Shown here one piece after another: positions 1 to 6,228 of a stretch of DNA of 8,644 bases (position 1 is the first letter of the stretch; the number at the start of each line of letters is the position of its first letter). The DNA comes from an uncultured Lachnospiraceae bacterium (GTDB lineage Bacteria > Bacillota_A > Clostridia > Lachnospirales > Lachnospiraceae). A program made the position numbers and the translations under genes. A model generated the notes under the pieces. That model was not told where the DNA came from. It worked only from the letters and a program-made list of their open reading frames with translations, and ran no database searches. The DNA is taken from assembly GCA_902783205.1 (NCBI GenBank), contig CACZQE010000040.1, positions 1-8,644 on the forward strand, in the 5' to 3' direction.

Positions 1-890
1 ATATTGTGCCAGACAGAGAATACCGCTCCGGGCACTGTAGCCATGGCCAGGTTTGAAAATGCGCTCTGGGCCAGGCTTGTGGCAAGACCGGAGTTCTGCA
101 TACCGATTTCGATAGATATGGCCTTTACCTTTTCCGGGCTCATCCGGAAAACCTTGCCGATGCCGAATCCGCACAGATATCCCAGCAGATTGTGAAGAAT
201 TACCACCGCCAGGATCACCAGGCCGCTGCTGAATATATTTGCCGCGTTATGAGACACCACAGCTGCCACGATCATACAGATGGCAAAGGTGGAGATCATG
301 GGCAGGGCTTTGACTATCTTCCGGGTATACTTATCGAAAAAGTAATTGATCACCAGTCCCAGTCCGATGGGGACAAGGATGATTTTCACGATACCGAGAA
401 ACATGGCCGCCACATCCACCGACACCGTAGTCCGCAGCAGCAGATAGGTGATCATGGGCGTCAGCACGGGGGCCAGAAGAGTGTTGACACTGGTCATCCC
501 CACCGACAGGGCCACATCTCCCTTTGCCAGATATGTGATCACATTGCTGGCCGTACCGCCCGGGCAGGTGCCCACAAGCACTACTCCCGCCGTCAGGGCG
601 GGATCAAGACGGAAAAGGCGGGCAAGCACAAATGCCAGGATCGGCATAACCGTAAACTGAGCCACACATCCCAGGAGAATATCCTTGGGATGCGTAAAAA
701 CCATGCGGAAATCTTCCGGCTTAATAGTCAGCCCCATACCGAACATGATAATCATGAGCAATGGGTTGATCCATGTCGGCTGAATCCACAAGGCTGCTCC
801 GGGCACAAACAGTGACAAGGCAGCCACCGCCAGCACGATCAAAGCCATATATCTGCCTACCAGATCACTTAAGAACTCTATTTTCTTCAT
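1..890 (-). CDS. Bile acid:sodium symporter family (BASS) transporter, C-terminus cut by window edge
   Basis: Integral membrane transporter of the BASS fold (PF01758), which takes up organic anions with sodium. The frame is open for 296 codons from ATG 890 and runs off the window. Family members are usually about 310-330 residues, so little is missing. About nine hydrophobic segments are visible (near residues 12-34, 41-56, 70-92, 98-120, 126-151, 158-184, 196-214, 223-247, 258-277) and a tenth begins at the edge. Family hallmarks are GTCPGGTASN (107-116) and EIGMQNSGLA (261-270). Residues matching the sodium ligands of the Neisseria ASBT structure, as I recall them, are all present: Gln78, Ser115, Asn116, Ser129, Thr133, Glu261, Met264, Gln265. 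An AGGAG site (898-902) lies 7 nt before the ATG. The start sits inside the glycosyltransferase gene (26-bp overlap), suggesting translational coupling. The substrate cannot be read: bacterial BASS proteins carry bile acids but also small acids such as pantothenate precursors. Confidence 0.93.
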   Translation of the reverse strand, partial: MKKIEFLSDLVGRYMALIVLAVAALSLFVPGAALWIQPTWINPLLMIIMFGMGLTIKPEDFRMVFTHPKDILLGCVAQFTVMPILAFVLARLFRLDPALTAGVVLVGTCPGGTASNVITYLAKGDVALSVGMTSVNTLLAPVLTPMITYLLLRTTVSVDVAAMFLGIVKIILVPIGLGLVINYFFDKYTRKIVKALPMISTFAICMIVAAVVSHNAANIFSSGLVILAVVILHNLLGYLCGFGIGKVFRMSPEKVKAISIEIGMQNSGLATSLAQSAFSNLAMATVPGAVFSVWHN

Positions 891-2061
891 AATCAATCTC
901 CTCATCCTCTTTTATTTTTTCCAGAAATGCCCTGGCTTCCGCTGCTCCTCCGCAGGACCGGAAGCTCTCTGATATCCTGACAGCATTTTCCTTATATCCG
1001 GGGTCATACATAATCTTTTTCAGGGCTTTAACAATATCATCCTCTGCAATGGATTTTAATCTGATGCCGGCTCCGAGCTCTTCAACACGCTTTGCCACTG
1101 CGCCCTGCTCCGGTGTCTGGGGAAACAGCAGCAGGGGGACCTGAAAATATAATCCCTCGGAAGCGGAATTCATACCACAGTGGGTAAGAAAGGCGTCAGC
1201 AATCGAGAGGACAGCCATCTGATCGACCGATTCATGGATTTCAATATTTTCCGGCAGATCGCGAAAATGCTCTGTATTAGTCCCCATGGAGATAATGACC
1301 TGCCAGCCTGTCCGGGCCAGGGCATGGATACAGTTCCGGTATAACTCCCTGTTCTGATTGACCGTTCCCATGGAAATATATACGGTTTTCTCCGCTGTCT
1401 TCTCAAAGGGAGTTGTGACGGGTCTGATCGAAGGCCCTATAAAGTGATAGCGGTCGGAAAATGTGTCGGCGCACGGCTGGAAATACTTTGAGGTATAAAC
1501 AATGGTATTGGTCTCATTGTCATTCTGAACGATATCCAGCAGCCCCTTTACCGGATAGCCTTTTTCCCGCAGGCGGCGGATCTGTTTATTGATCCTGGGC
1601 ATTGTCAGCAGCATCTTCGCAATGTCCCAGGGAGTTTCTTTCATGTATTTTGCAGAGTAGCGGTTAAATGCGAATGTAGTGGTGGAGGAGACATAGGGGA
1701 GTCCATGTTTCATGGCCACCAGTTTTCCCCAGAAAGCAACTGAATCAGAAACGATAATATCCGGCCTGATCTCCCTGACTTTCTTCGTTGTCATCTCATC
1801 AAGGGCAAGCGTTGTGGAAACAAGCAGCTCGGTCGCAAAAGCCTTATCCTTTCCGACACGGTCGGCATTTTCCTTGTCTTCCATTTCAAAATCATAACTG
1901 TCACATCCTATGAATGATGCGCCGGCCTGTTCAATCTTCTCCCGAAACATTTCAAATGAGAAGTAATAGACCTGATGGCCCGCGGCAGTTAGTTCTTTCA
2001 CCAGACCCAGTGTCGGATTGGTATGTCCGTGAGCCGGGATGCAAAACCATGCGATTCTCAT
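865..2061 (-). CDS. Family-1 glycosyltransferase, macrolide (MGT/YjiC) type
   Basis: Predicted cytosolic UDP-sugar transferase (GT1, GT-B fold) that glycosylates small, usually hydrophobic acceptors; 398 residues, full length for MGT/OleD/YjiC enzymes. The N-terminal acceptor domain opens with PAHGHTNP (9-16), where His13 matches the catalytic base. Asp106 (IVSDS) is a candidate for the Asp that supports it. The C-terminal donor domain begins near 225 (VYISMGT) and carries the nucleotide-sugar signature THCGMNSASEGL (293-304) and PQTPEQ (314-319), with Glu318/Gln319 at the sugar-contact position. The frame stays open to a GTG at 2106, but that codon has no ribosome binding site. ATG 2061 has AAAGGAGA just upstream and starts exactly at the fold's first strand (MRIAWFCIPA). 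It lies 41 bp after the LysR stop and overlaps the transporter start by 26 bp. Donor and acceptor are unknown; macrolides, sterols, bile acids and flavonoids are all possible for the family. Confidence 0.93.
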   Translation of the reverse strand: MRIAWFCIPAHGHTNPTLGLVKELTAAGHQVYYFSFEMFREKIEQAGASFIGCDSYDFEMEDKENADRVGKDKAFATELLVSTTLALDEMTTKKVREIRPDIIVSDSVAFWGKLVAMKHGLPYVSSTTTFAFNRYSAKYMKETPWDIAKMLLTMPRINKQIRRLREKGYPVKGLLDIVQNDNETNTIVYTSKYFQPCADTFSDRYHFIGPSIRPVTTPFEKTAEKTVYISMGTVNQNRELYRNCIHALARTGWQVIISMGTNTEHFRDLPENIEIHESVDQMAVLSIADAFLTHCGMNSASEGLYFQVPLLLFPQTPEQGAVAKRVEELGAGIRLKSIAEDDIVKALKKIMYDPGYKENAVRISESFRSCGGAAEARAFLEKIKEDEEIDYEENRVLK

Positions 2062-2070
2062 TCCTTCTGC

Positions 2071-2078
2071 TCTCCTTT
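2071..2078 (-). promoter_or_regulatory. Ribosome binding site that decides the glycosyltransferase start
   Basis: AAAGGAGA on the minus strand, with the AGGAG core at 2072-2076, lies 10 nt before ATG 2061. The in-frame GTG at 2106 has no purine-rich element before it. This site would itself fall inside the coding region if that GTG were used. Confidence 0.7.
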
Positions 2079-2102
2079 CCGGATTCAGCTCTTTTAAGAT
2101 AA

Positions 2103-2990
2103 TCACAGCGGAAATGCCACTGCTTCCCTGTAAAGCCTTTTCAGCAGGTCAATGAATTCCTTCAGCCCCTCTCTGGCATCATTTTTATGTGTGCACAGAA
2201 CACAGGAAAAGCTTTCCCTGCAGTCAAATGGTGTCCATGCAAACTGGCCGCTGTGGTCATTCAGAAATCCCGGAGCAAGGCATATACCTTTTCCGGCTGC
2301 CACATTTATGAGGGTGGTATCATGATCGGCACTGTTGAAATAATTCACTTTCCCTGAGGACACCAGCCTGTGCTGCACAGCCTTGAGGGCCGGCGGGGAT
2401 CCTCCGCCCACCATCAGGGTGCGCCCGTAAAGGTCTTCTTCCCTGAGGAGATTCTTTGAGGCCAGTTCATCATCCCTCCTGGAAATCAGATAAATGTGGC
2501 TTTCAAAGAGATCGTGAACGACAATACCCGGTATCTGTCTTGTCTGCTCTTTAAGGGCAAACAGAATATCCGTCTCATTTCTCAGAAAGCCTTCCACCCC
2601 GTTCTCATATTCAAACCTGGGCGTTATCTGAATACCAGGTTCTTTCTCCTCAAAGATCTTCATGGCTTCAGGAAGAAAATACACCGCCTGCCTGACCATC
2701 ATACTGATCGTGACAGTGTCTTTATACTTTGCGCTGAAATTCTGTCCCTGCTCAATGGCCCGTTTCATCTCTTCACGCATATTGGCAAGATATATGACGA
2801 ACTGGGACCCTGCAGGGGTCAGCGCCGCGCCTTTCCCGCTTCTTTCAAATATGGCAAAGCCGACCTCCTCTTCCAGCAGCTTTATCTGATAAGTCAGGGT
2901 AGGCTGGCTTACGAACATATTATCTGCCGCACGTCTGAAATTCAGCGTATGAGCAAGCTCAATGCAATAATCAATCTGCTTGGTGTTCAT
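2103..2990 (-). CDS. LysR-family transcriptional regulator
   Basis: Ligand-responsive DNA-binding regulator (LTTR), 295 residues, normal length. The winged helix-turn-helix occupies about residues 1-60. The recognition helix region is FRRAADNMFVSQPTLTYQIKLLE (about 18-40, with Ser28-Gln29-Pro30-Thr31 typical of the family), followed by a linker helix to about 85. The rest is a periplasmic-binding-protein-like effector domain with GGGSPPAL (195-202) and AAGKGICLAPG (231-241), typical of its two subdomains. ATG 2990 follows GGGGAG with good spacing. Unlike most LTTRs it is not divergent from its likely targets. It lies between the hydrolase (34 bp upstream) and the glycosyltransferase (41 bp downstream), all in one direction. 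Probable role (inference): control of this hydrolase-glycosyltransferase-transporter block in response to its substrate. The effector is unknown. Confidence 0.95.
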   Translation of the reverse strand: MNTKQIDYCIELAHTLNFRRAADNMFVSQPTLTYQIKLLEEEVGFAIFERSGKGAALTPAGSQFVIYLANMREEMKRAIEQGQNFSAKYKDTVTISMMVRQAVYFLPEAMKIFEEKEPGIQITPRFEYENGVEGFLRNETDILFALKEQTRQIPGIVVHDLFESHIYLISRRDDELASKNLLREEDLYGRTLMVGGGSPPALKAVQHRLVSSGKVNYFNSADHDTTLINVAAGKGICLAPGFLNDHSGQFAWTPFDCRESFSCVLCTHKNDAREGLKEFIDLLKRLYREAVAFPL

Positions 2991-3004
2991 ATGCTCTCCC
3001 CTTC

Positions 3005-3016
3005 ATTATTAATAAT
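3005..3016. repeat. 12-bp AT-only palindrome before the LysR gene
   Basis: ATTATTAATAAT is a perfect palindrome in the 34-bp gap between the hydrolase stop and the LysR start, just upstream of the ribosome binding site. It resembles the AT-rich dyads bound by LysR proteins. However, pure A/T palindromes of this size arise easily in AT-rich gaps, so an operator role is only a possibility. Confidence 0.3.
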
Positions 3017-3023
3017 TAAATCA

Positions 3024-3029
3024 ATTATA
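3024..3029 (-). promoter_or_regulatory. Possible internal -10 element for LysR and downstream genes
   Basis: A perfect TATAAT on the minus strand overlaps the hydrolase stop codon. No convincing -35 hexamer lies 16-18 bp upstream and no TGn extension is present, so it is a weak candidate for a secondary promoter inside the block. Confidence 0.25.
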
Positions 3030-3858
3030 CTGTATTTATCGAATCCAGAACTTTCGTGACTTCTTCCGCGAACTTATCGGGATACTCGCTGATCAGCATG
3101 TGTGTGCTGTCAGGAAAGCGGACAGCCCTGAAGGGCGTAACTACATGTTCAGCATACCAGTCTGCAAGTCCCGGTGAAAACAGTGAACCCGGATCCGCAT
3201 AGAAATAGGTGACCGGAACACTGATCTGCCCGACTGTCGGGCGATTATCCTGCATTTTCATGGATGTTGCCAGGCTGATCAGGGTGGATTCGTCGCAGCC
3301 GGCCAGCCTCTTTTTCAGGGGTATCCTGAGGAGAAAGCCGGGTATTTTTGCCAGTTTCGGGACAGTTCCAACGGCAAATTCCTTAAAGAGGGAATAGAAA
3401 TCCTTTTCCGCATCCCGTTCATGCTCTTCCAGGGTATATCTACCCTGGTAAAGTCCAAGCTTCCATTCTTCATCATTAAGCTGCCTTGGAGTCATGTCAC
3501 AGAGGACAATCTGCTTCAGGGCATCACAGCCGTAGAGGCGGACATAATTGAATATAACACCGGCTCCCATGGACCATCCCAGCAGTGTGATATTGGAAAG
3601 CGAAAGCCCCTGAATCAATTCATTCAGATCTCCTGCAAGAGTTTCCATGGTGGGACTTCCACTATTAGCCTTCTTGCTGCCCCCGTGCCCCCGGTGGTCG
3701 TAAATAATACATCTGGCCCGTTCCTGCAGCTTTTCCGTCGGCTTCAGAAAGATTTCATGAGAACTTGTCCATCCGTGCATCATGACCAGCGTATCCGCTC
3801 CCTGCCCCTTATCCTCATAATAAAGTTTCTCTCCGCTTTTTAGTGTGAAGTAGCTCAT
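3025..3858 (-). CDS. Alpha/beta hydrolase-fold protein
   Basis: Probable soluble serine hydrolase (esterase, lactonase or similar), 277 residues, typical family length. The sequence shows the oxyanion-hole HGW (28-30), the YDHRGHGGS strand-turn (53-61), and the nucleophile elbow GWSMG with Ser96. The likely acid is Asp222 (YADPG) and the catalytic His is His253 (DSTHM), so the triad is complete and correctly ordered. A variable cap region lies roughly at 125-205. No signal peptide is seen. ATG 3858 is preceded by AGGAGG (3869-3874). It is the first gene of a same-strand block with LysR, glycosyltransferase and BASS genes, downstream of an extended -10 promoter and isolated from the preceding unit by a terminator. 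The substrate is unknown. The context suggests it cleaves an ester or conjugate of the compound handled by the other three (inference). Some family members are instead haloperoxidases or C-C hydrolases. Confidence 0.9.
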   Translation of the reverse strand: MSYFTLKSGEKLYYEDKGQGADTLVMMHGWTSSHEIFLKPTEKLQERARCIIYDHRGHGGSKKANSGSPTMETLAGDLNELIQGLSLSNITLLGWSMGAGVIFNYVRLYGCDALKQIVLCDMTPRQLNDEEWKLGLYQGRYTLEEHERDAEKDFYSLFKEFAVGTVPKLAKIPGFLLRIPLKKRLAGCDESTLISLATSMKMQDNRPTVGQISVPVTYFYADPGSLFSPGLADWYAEHVVTPFRAVRFPDSTHMLISEYPDKFAEEVTKVLDSINTV

Positions 3859-3951
3859 ATGGCAATAACCTCCTGATGTTTCTCTTTTTCCACTTTCTAC
3901 GGGCAGCCATGCGGCAGTTCCCGCCGGTTTCTGTGATTCATTCTGTTTCTG

Positions 3952-3980
3952 ATTATACCAGTCTTCTCATCTTCTGAATA
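3952..3980 (-). promoter_or_regulatory. Extended -10 promoter for the hydrolase-LysR-GT-BASS block
   Basis: The minus strand reads TGGTATAAT (3952-3960), a perfect TGnTATAAT. A poor -35 (TATTCA, 3975-3980) lies at 17-bp spacing. It sits between the upstream terminator and the hydrolase and predicts a start near 3945 and an untranslated leader of roughly 85 nt. The short repeat AGAAGA appears twice, 8 bp apart, at 3962-3975 next to the promoter. The 3859-4002 stretch otherwise holds no gene. Confidence 0.6.
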
Positions 3981-3995
3981 CTTTCTTTTTCCTGA

Positions 3996-4042
3996 TATAA
4001 AAAACTCCCTTTCATCAGTTTTTTGTCTGACAAAAGGGAGTT
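3996..4042 (-). terminator. Intrinsic terminator after the 121-residue gene
   Basis: A 10-bp perfect stem pairs AACTCCCTTT (4003-4012) with AAAGGGAGTT (4033-4042). A further 4-bp stem lies inside the loop (TCAG 4015-4018 with CTGA 4027-4030), separated by a 2x2 internal loop. On the minus strand the stem runs into TTTTATA, giving a U-rich tail. No U-tract exists in the other direction, so it is unidirectional. Confidence 0.85.
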
Positions 4043-4059
4043 ACAACACGGGAGCGTCT

Positions 4060-4425
4060 TTACACCTGCAGACACAGAGTCCGGTTTATTCTGTTCCACC
4101 GCTCCGGTGTAATACACTGGTTGAGGTTCTGCATAATAATATGAGCTTTATTATAATAATGATTATAAATCTCCTGAATAGCAGCTTCACAGGAATAGCC
4201 CCGGGCTTTATCCATCATGGCCCTGCCCATTGCGTAGGACAGCCATGTGCAGTGGTATTCGCTCATATCGACTGTGATATAATCTTCTCCGTCGAGGCTG
4301 CTGCCGTCTGCAGCGGACTCAAGGTCATCCGGGAATGCCGCTTCATTTTCTCTCTCCTTCATGTATGCCTCAAGCATGCAGGTTTTCTCAAGATCCATTT
4401 CAAATGTGTTCATTCCTGTATTCAT
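4060..4425 (-). CDS. Hypothetical protein of 121 residues, acidic N-terminal half
   Basis: I do not recognise a family. ATG 4425 has a near-ideal AGGAGG (4434-4439) 8 nt upstream. An in-frame start at 4470 would swallow that site, so the shorter form is preferred. The first half is acidic (FPDDLESAADGSSLDGED near 31-48). The second half contains a tyrosine- and histidine-rich helical stretch (AAIQEIYNHYYNKAHI, about 80-95) and ends at CLQV. Four cysteines are present. There is no signal peptide or membrane segment, so it is probably a soluble cytosolic protein. It follows the TfoX-domain gene by 72 bp with no terminator between, so it may be the last gene of that operon, or it may have its own control through the inverted repeat in the gap. 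A strong terminator follows. The ribosome binding site and terminator make it a convincing gene, though its function is unknown. Confidence 0.75.
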   Translation of the reverse strand: MNTGMNTFEMDLEKTCMLEAYMKERENEAAFPDDLESAADGSSLDGEDYITVDMSEYHCTWLSYAMGRAMMDKARGYSCEAAIQEIYNHYYNKAHIIMQNLNQCITPERWNRINRTLCLQV

Positions 4426-4433
4426 ATTATCTA

Positions 4434-4439
4434 CCTCCT
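4434..4439 (-). promoter_or_regulatory. Strong ribosome binding site deciding the start of the 121-residue gene
   Basis: AAGGAGG on the minus strand (AGGAGG core) lies 8 nt before ATG 4425. It rules in favour of this start over in-frame upstream codons, including the one at 4470. Confidence 0.7.
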
Positions 4440-4442
4440 TCA

Positions 4443-4475
4443 TTATTGTGTTCTCTTTTGATAAGCACACAATAA
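4443..4475. repeat. 9-bp perfect inverted repeat in the gap before the 121-residue gene
   Basis: TTATTGTGT (4443-4451) is exactly inverted as ACACAATAA (4467-4475) with a 15-bp spacer, giving about 24 bp between arm centres. No U-run follows on either strand, so it is not a standard terminator. It could be a dimeric-regulator operator, or an RNA hairpin next to the ribosome binding site at 4434-4439. It is probably functional because of its position, but no regulator can be assigned. Confidence 0.5.
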
Positions 4476-4497
4476 CAGGCGGTTTGTCACAGAAGTA

Positions 4498-4821
4498 TCA
4501 CACACTTTTTTTCTTCCGTTTCTTCTCCGGCAGTTCTTCCCACATAGCTTCAATCAATTCACACAGGAAGTGCCGGTTATCCACATCATCTACGAGGAGC
4601 ATCCCCTTCGCCCCCTCATAGGGCAGTTCCACAGGGGCATCCGGCATCATCTTCACTGCGGCCGGAACAGGCTTTACCAGCAGCCTGTCATCATAGATAC
4701 CTCCAAACACTTTTCCCCGATAGTATAAAATGTACTCTCCCATCATTTTCCTTGATTTTATTTCCTCCAGTTCCGACAGCTGGTCCAGAATAAAATCAAG
4801 GTATTCTTTCTTTGATGCCAT
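4498..4821 (-). CDS. TfoX N-terminal domain protein
   Basis: A 107-residue protein matching the stand-alone TfoX/Sxy N-terminal domain (PF04993). The family core is visible as SRKMMGEYILYYRGKVFGGI (23-42), then DDRLLVKP (44-51) and LPYEGAKGMLLVD (66-78). The TfoX C-terminal domain is absent and the protein ends in a very basic tail (KKRKKK, 100-105). In Proteobacteria two-domain TfoX/Sxy drives competence. Single-domain Firmicute homologues are common, have no established role, and should not be called competence factors. ATG 4821 has AGGAG at 4830-4834, overlapping the stop codon of the upstream GNAT/YoaP gene (11-bp gap), so the two are surely co-transcribed. It is the fourth gene of the operon headed by the WYL regulator. 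Confidence 0.88.
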   Translation of the reverse strand: MASKKEYLDFILDQLSELEEIKSRKMMGEYILYYRGKVFGGIYDDRLLVKPVPAAVKMMPDAPVELPYEGAKGMLLVDDVDNRHFLCELIEAMWEELPEKKRKKKSV

Positions 4822-4832
4822 ACAGTTTTCTC

Positions 4833-5579
4833 CTATCCTCTGATCAGTTTCAGAAACTTTTTTTCGTTCATCTGTTCATTCGAAATGTATTCTCCGTCGC
4901 GAAAAAGAGCATAATTGGTAATCGGAGTCGGCGCATTCTGCGCCTCCTCCCTGCTCTCTATATGAATCGCATGGAAACTTATATCATTTTCTCCGGCTGT
5001 CTTTTCCAGAACCGGGACATACTTCGCGTTAAAAGGACACTGGTTTGTGTAATAGAGAACGTATCCTTTTTCATCCACATGAGGATGCTTTGCACACTCT
5101 TTAAAGCCGGGTGCTTCCACCCCTTCCTCAAAAGGCAGATACCATAACTGAATTCCGTTATCTGCCTCATCACAAACGGTAAATCCTTTATATTTCAGAA
5201 ACTTCGGATCAGCCAGAAAAGGTTTCTTTTTTGCCGCAGCCAGAATACACAGGCCCGCTTTTCCCTTCTCTTTACTGTCCTCGATACATGCACCCAGTAA
5301 ATCCGAGGAATATCCGTGCCCTTTAAAAGAACCGGACACCCAGAGGCAGTCAATGTACATGTAGCCCTCAGCATCAATGGGAACCCAGGCGTTTTCGGCA
5401 GGAATATATTCTATGAAACATTTTCCCCGCTCCACGCTTTTCAGGAAAACAAGTCCCTCGTCAAACCTGTCGGCAAGCCAGGCTTTCTTTGATAAAACCT
5501 GCACGTCCTTATTACTTGAAATAGCGCAGCAGATGTGCTCCTTTTCCAGATTGTCCTTCGTAACTCTGATATATTCCAT
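4833..5579 (-). CDS. GNAT acetyltransferase with C-terminal YoaP-like thioredoxin-fold domain
   Basis: A two-domain protein of 248 residues resembling Bacillus YoaP. Residues 1 to about 150 form a GNAT fold. The acetyl-CoA binding motif lies at FKGHGYSSDLL (85-95), following the strand MYIDCLWV (74-81). Residues about 172-248 match the YoaP-like domain (PF14268). It starts with VLYYTNQCPF (174-183), a thioredoxin-like beginning with one cysteine, Cys181, in place of a CxxC pair. The TPIT segment (218-221) would supply the cis-proline loop, followed by a FRDGEYIS hairpin. The acceptor of the acetyl group is not known for this family. The monothiol suggests redox sensing, or handling of a thiol or metal compound (inference). 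ATG 5579 has AAGGAGG and lies 4 bp after the GyrI-like stop; the TfoX-domain gene follows after 11 bp. This tight packing makes it part of a single operon. Confidence 0.9.
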   Translation of the reverse strand: MEYIRVTKDNLEKEHICCAISSNKDVQVLSKKAWLADRFDEGLVFLKSVERGKCFIEYIPAENAWVPIDAEGYMYIDCLWVSGSFKGHGYSSDLLGACIEDSKEKGKAGLCILAAAKKKPFLADPKFLKYKGFTVCDEADNGIQLWYLPFEEGVEAPGFKECAKHPHVDEKGYVLYYTNQCPFNAKYVPVLEKTAGENDISFHAIHIESREEAQNAPTPITNYALFRDGEYISNEQMNEKKFLKLIRG

Positions 5580-5583
5580 AAGA

Positions 5584-6222
5584 TTAATCCTCCTTTGCCC
5601 TGATCGGATGCCTGATTACTGTCTTTAACTTCTCCGGGGCTGTTCTTCTTGCGTCACTCAGATAGATTTCGTGATGCAGGCGTTTATCGGTAATGTCCGG
5701 TTCATAGCCTTCCTGCTCTATATACTCATGCATGGCCGCCACGGTTGCAGGTTCATCATCATAAGGACCTATATGCATACATTGCACACAAAGCCCTTCT
5801 TCAACAGTCAGAAACTCCACCCCGGAGAAATCCTGCTTTTTCTTTTCTGCTGCTTCTCTGACCGCCCAGCGGAAGTCTTCCTCTGTCACAAAATCCGGAA
5901 GACGGATCACCGAAATCCAGTGAAAATCCGCCTTGCGGCTGTAATCAACGCCTTTTACACCGTCCTGCCACCAGAATCCTTCCAGCGGGGGAACTACATA
6001 ATCAAAATATCCCTCAATCTTATGATTTCCTTTTTTGCTCATTTTTATGGTAAATGCTATGCCGTACAGAAGCCCGATCGCAGCTTTATAGTCACCGTCT
6101 TCAATGTTCGGGTCCCCGCTGCCGCGAACCGCAATATAGTTCATGGCAGGAACCTGAACAATGGCGGGTTTTTTCCCGGGCATATAGAACTCCTTGTATT
6201 CCTTTTTAAAATCAAATGCCAT
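5584..6222 (-). CDS. GyrI-like small-molecule-binding protein
   Basis: A soluble 212-residue protein of the GyrI-like family (PF06445), the fold shared with SbmC/GyrI and effector domains of multidrug regulators such as BmrR. Visible features are VPAMNYIAVRGSGDPN (24-39) in the first repeat, two tryptophans in EGFWWQDG (81-88), MHIGPYDDEPAT (149-160), and the family signature HHEIYLSD (183-190) with Glu185. There is no DNA-binding domain, so this is the stand-alone, longer form seen in Gram-positives. Established knowledge: the fold binds hydrophobic, often cationic compounds, and some long members hydrolyse cyclopropanoid genotoxins. Whether this one is an enzyme or only a binder is not visible. 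It starts 6 bp after the WYL regulator stop and ends 4 bp before the GNAT/YoaP gene. The likely role is protection against, or sensing of, a xenobiotic. Confidence 0.92.
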   Translation of the reverse strand: MAFDFKKEYKEFYMPGKKPAIVQVPAMNYIAVRGSGDPNIEDGDYKAAIGLLYGIAFTIKMSKKGNHKIEGYFDYVVPPLEGFWWQDGVKGVDYSRKADFHWISVIRLPDFVTEEDFRWAVREAAEKKKQDFSGVEFLTVEEGLCVQCMHIGPYDDEPATVAAMHEYIEQEGYEPDITDKRLHHEIYLSDARRTAPEKLKTVIRHPIRAKED

Positions 6223-6228
6223 CTCTTT

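Noticed and set aside
192..815. A 207-codon plus-strand open frame rich in His, Gln and Asp.
   Set aside because: It is antisense to the BASS transporter, whose minus-strand frame carries clear family motifs. The plus-strand frame has low-complexity composition, no recognisable domain and no ribosome binding site.
1..890. Calling the transporter a bile-acid importer.
   Set aside because: The family name comes from the animal members. The fold and sodium site are visible, but the substrate pocket cannot be read from the sequence, and bacterial members carry other acids.
2062..2106. GTG start at 2106 for the glycosyltransferase.
   Set aside because: There is no ribosome binding site, it would overlap the LysR stop region, and the extra 15 residues include the Shine-Dalgarno sequence of the better ATG at 2061.
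2496..3059. A 187-codon plus-strand open frame opposite the LysR gene.
   Set aside because: It is a shadow of the LysR helix-turn-helix coding sequence, with no independent start signals.
4443..4475. Reading the inverted repeat before the 121-residue gene as a terminator.
   Set aside because: There is no T-run after the second arm on either strand, the stem is AT-rich, and the spacer is long.
4498..4821. Naming the TfoX-domain protein a competence regulator.
   Set aside because: Only the N-terminal domain is present, and that role is established for two-domain proteobacterial proteins, not for this stand-alone Firmicute form.
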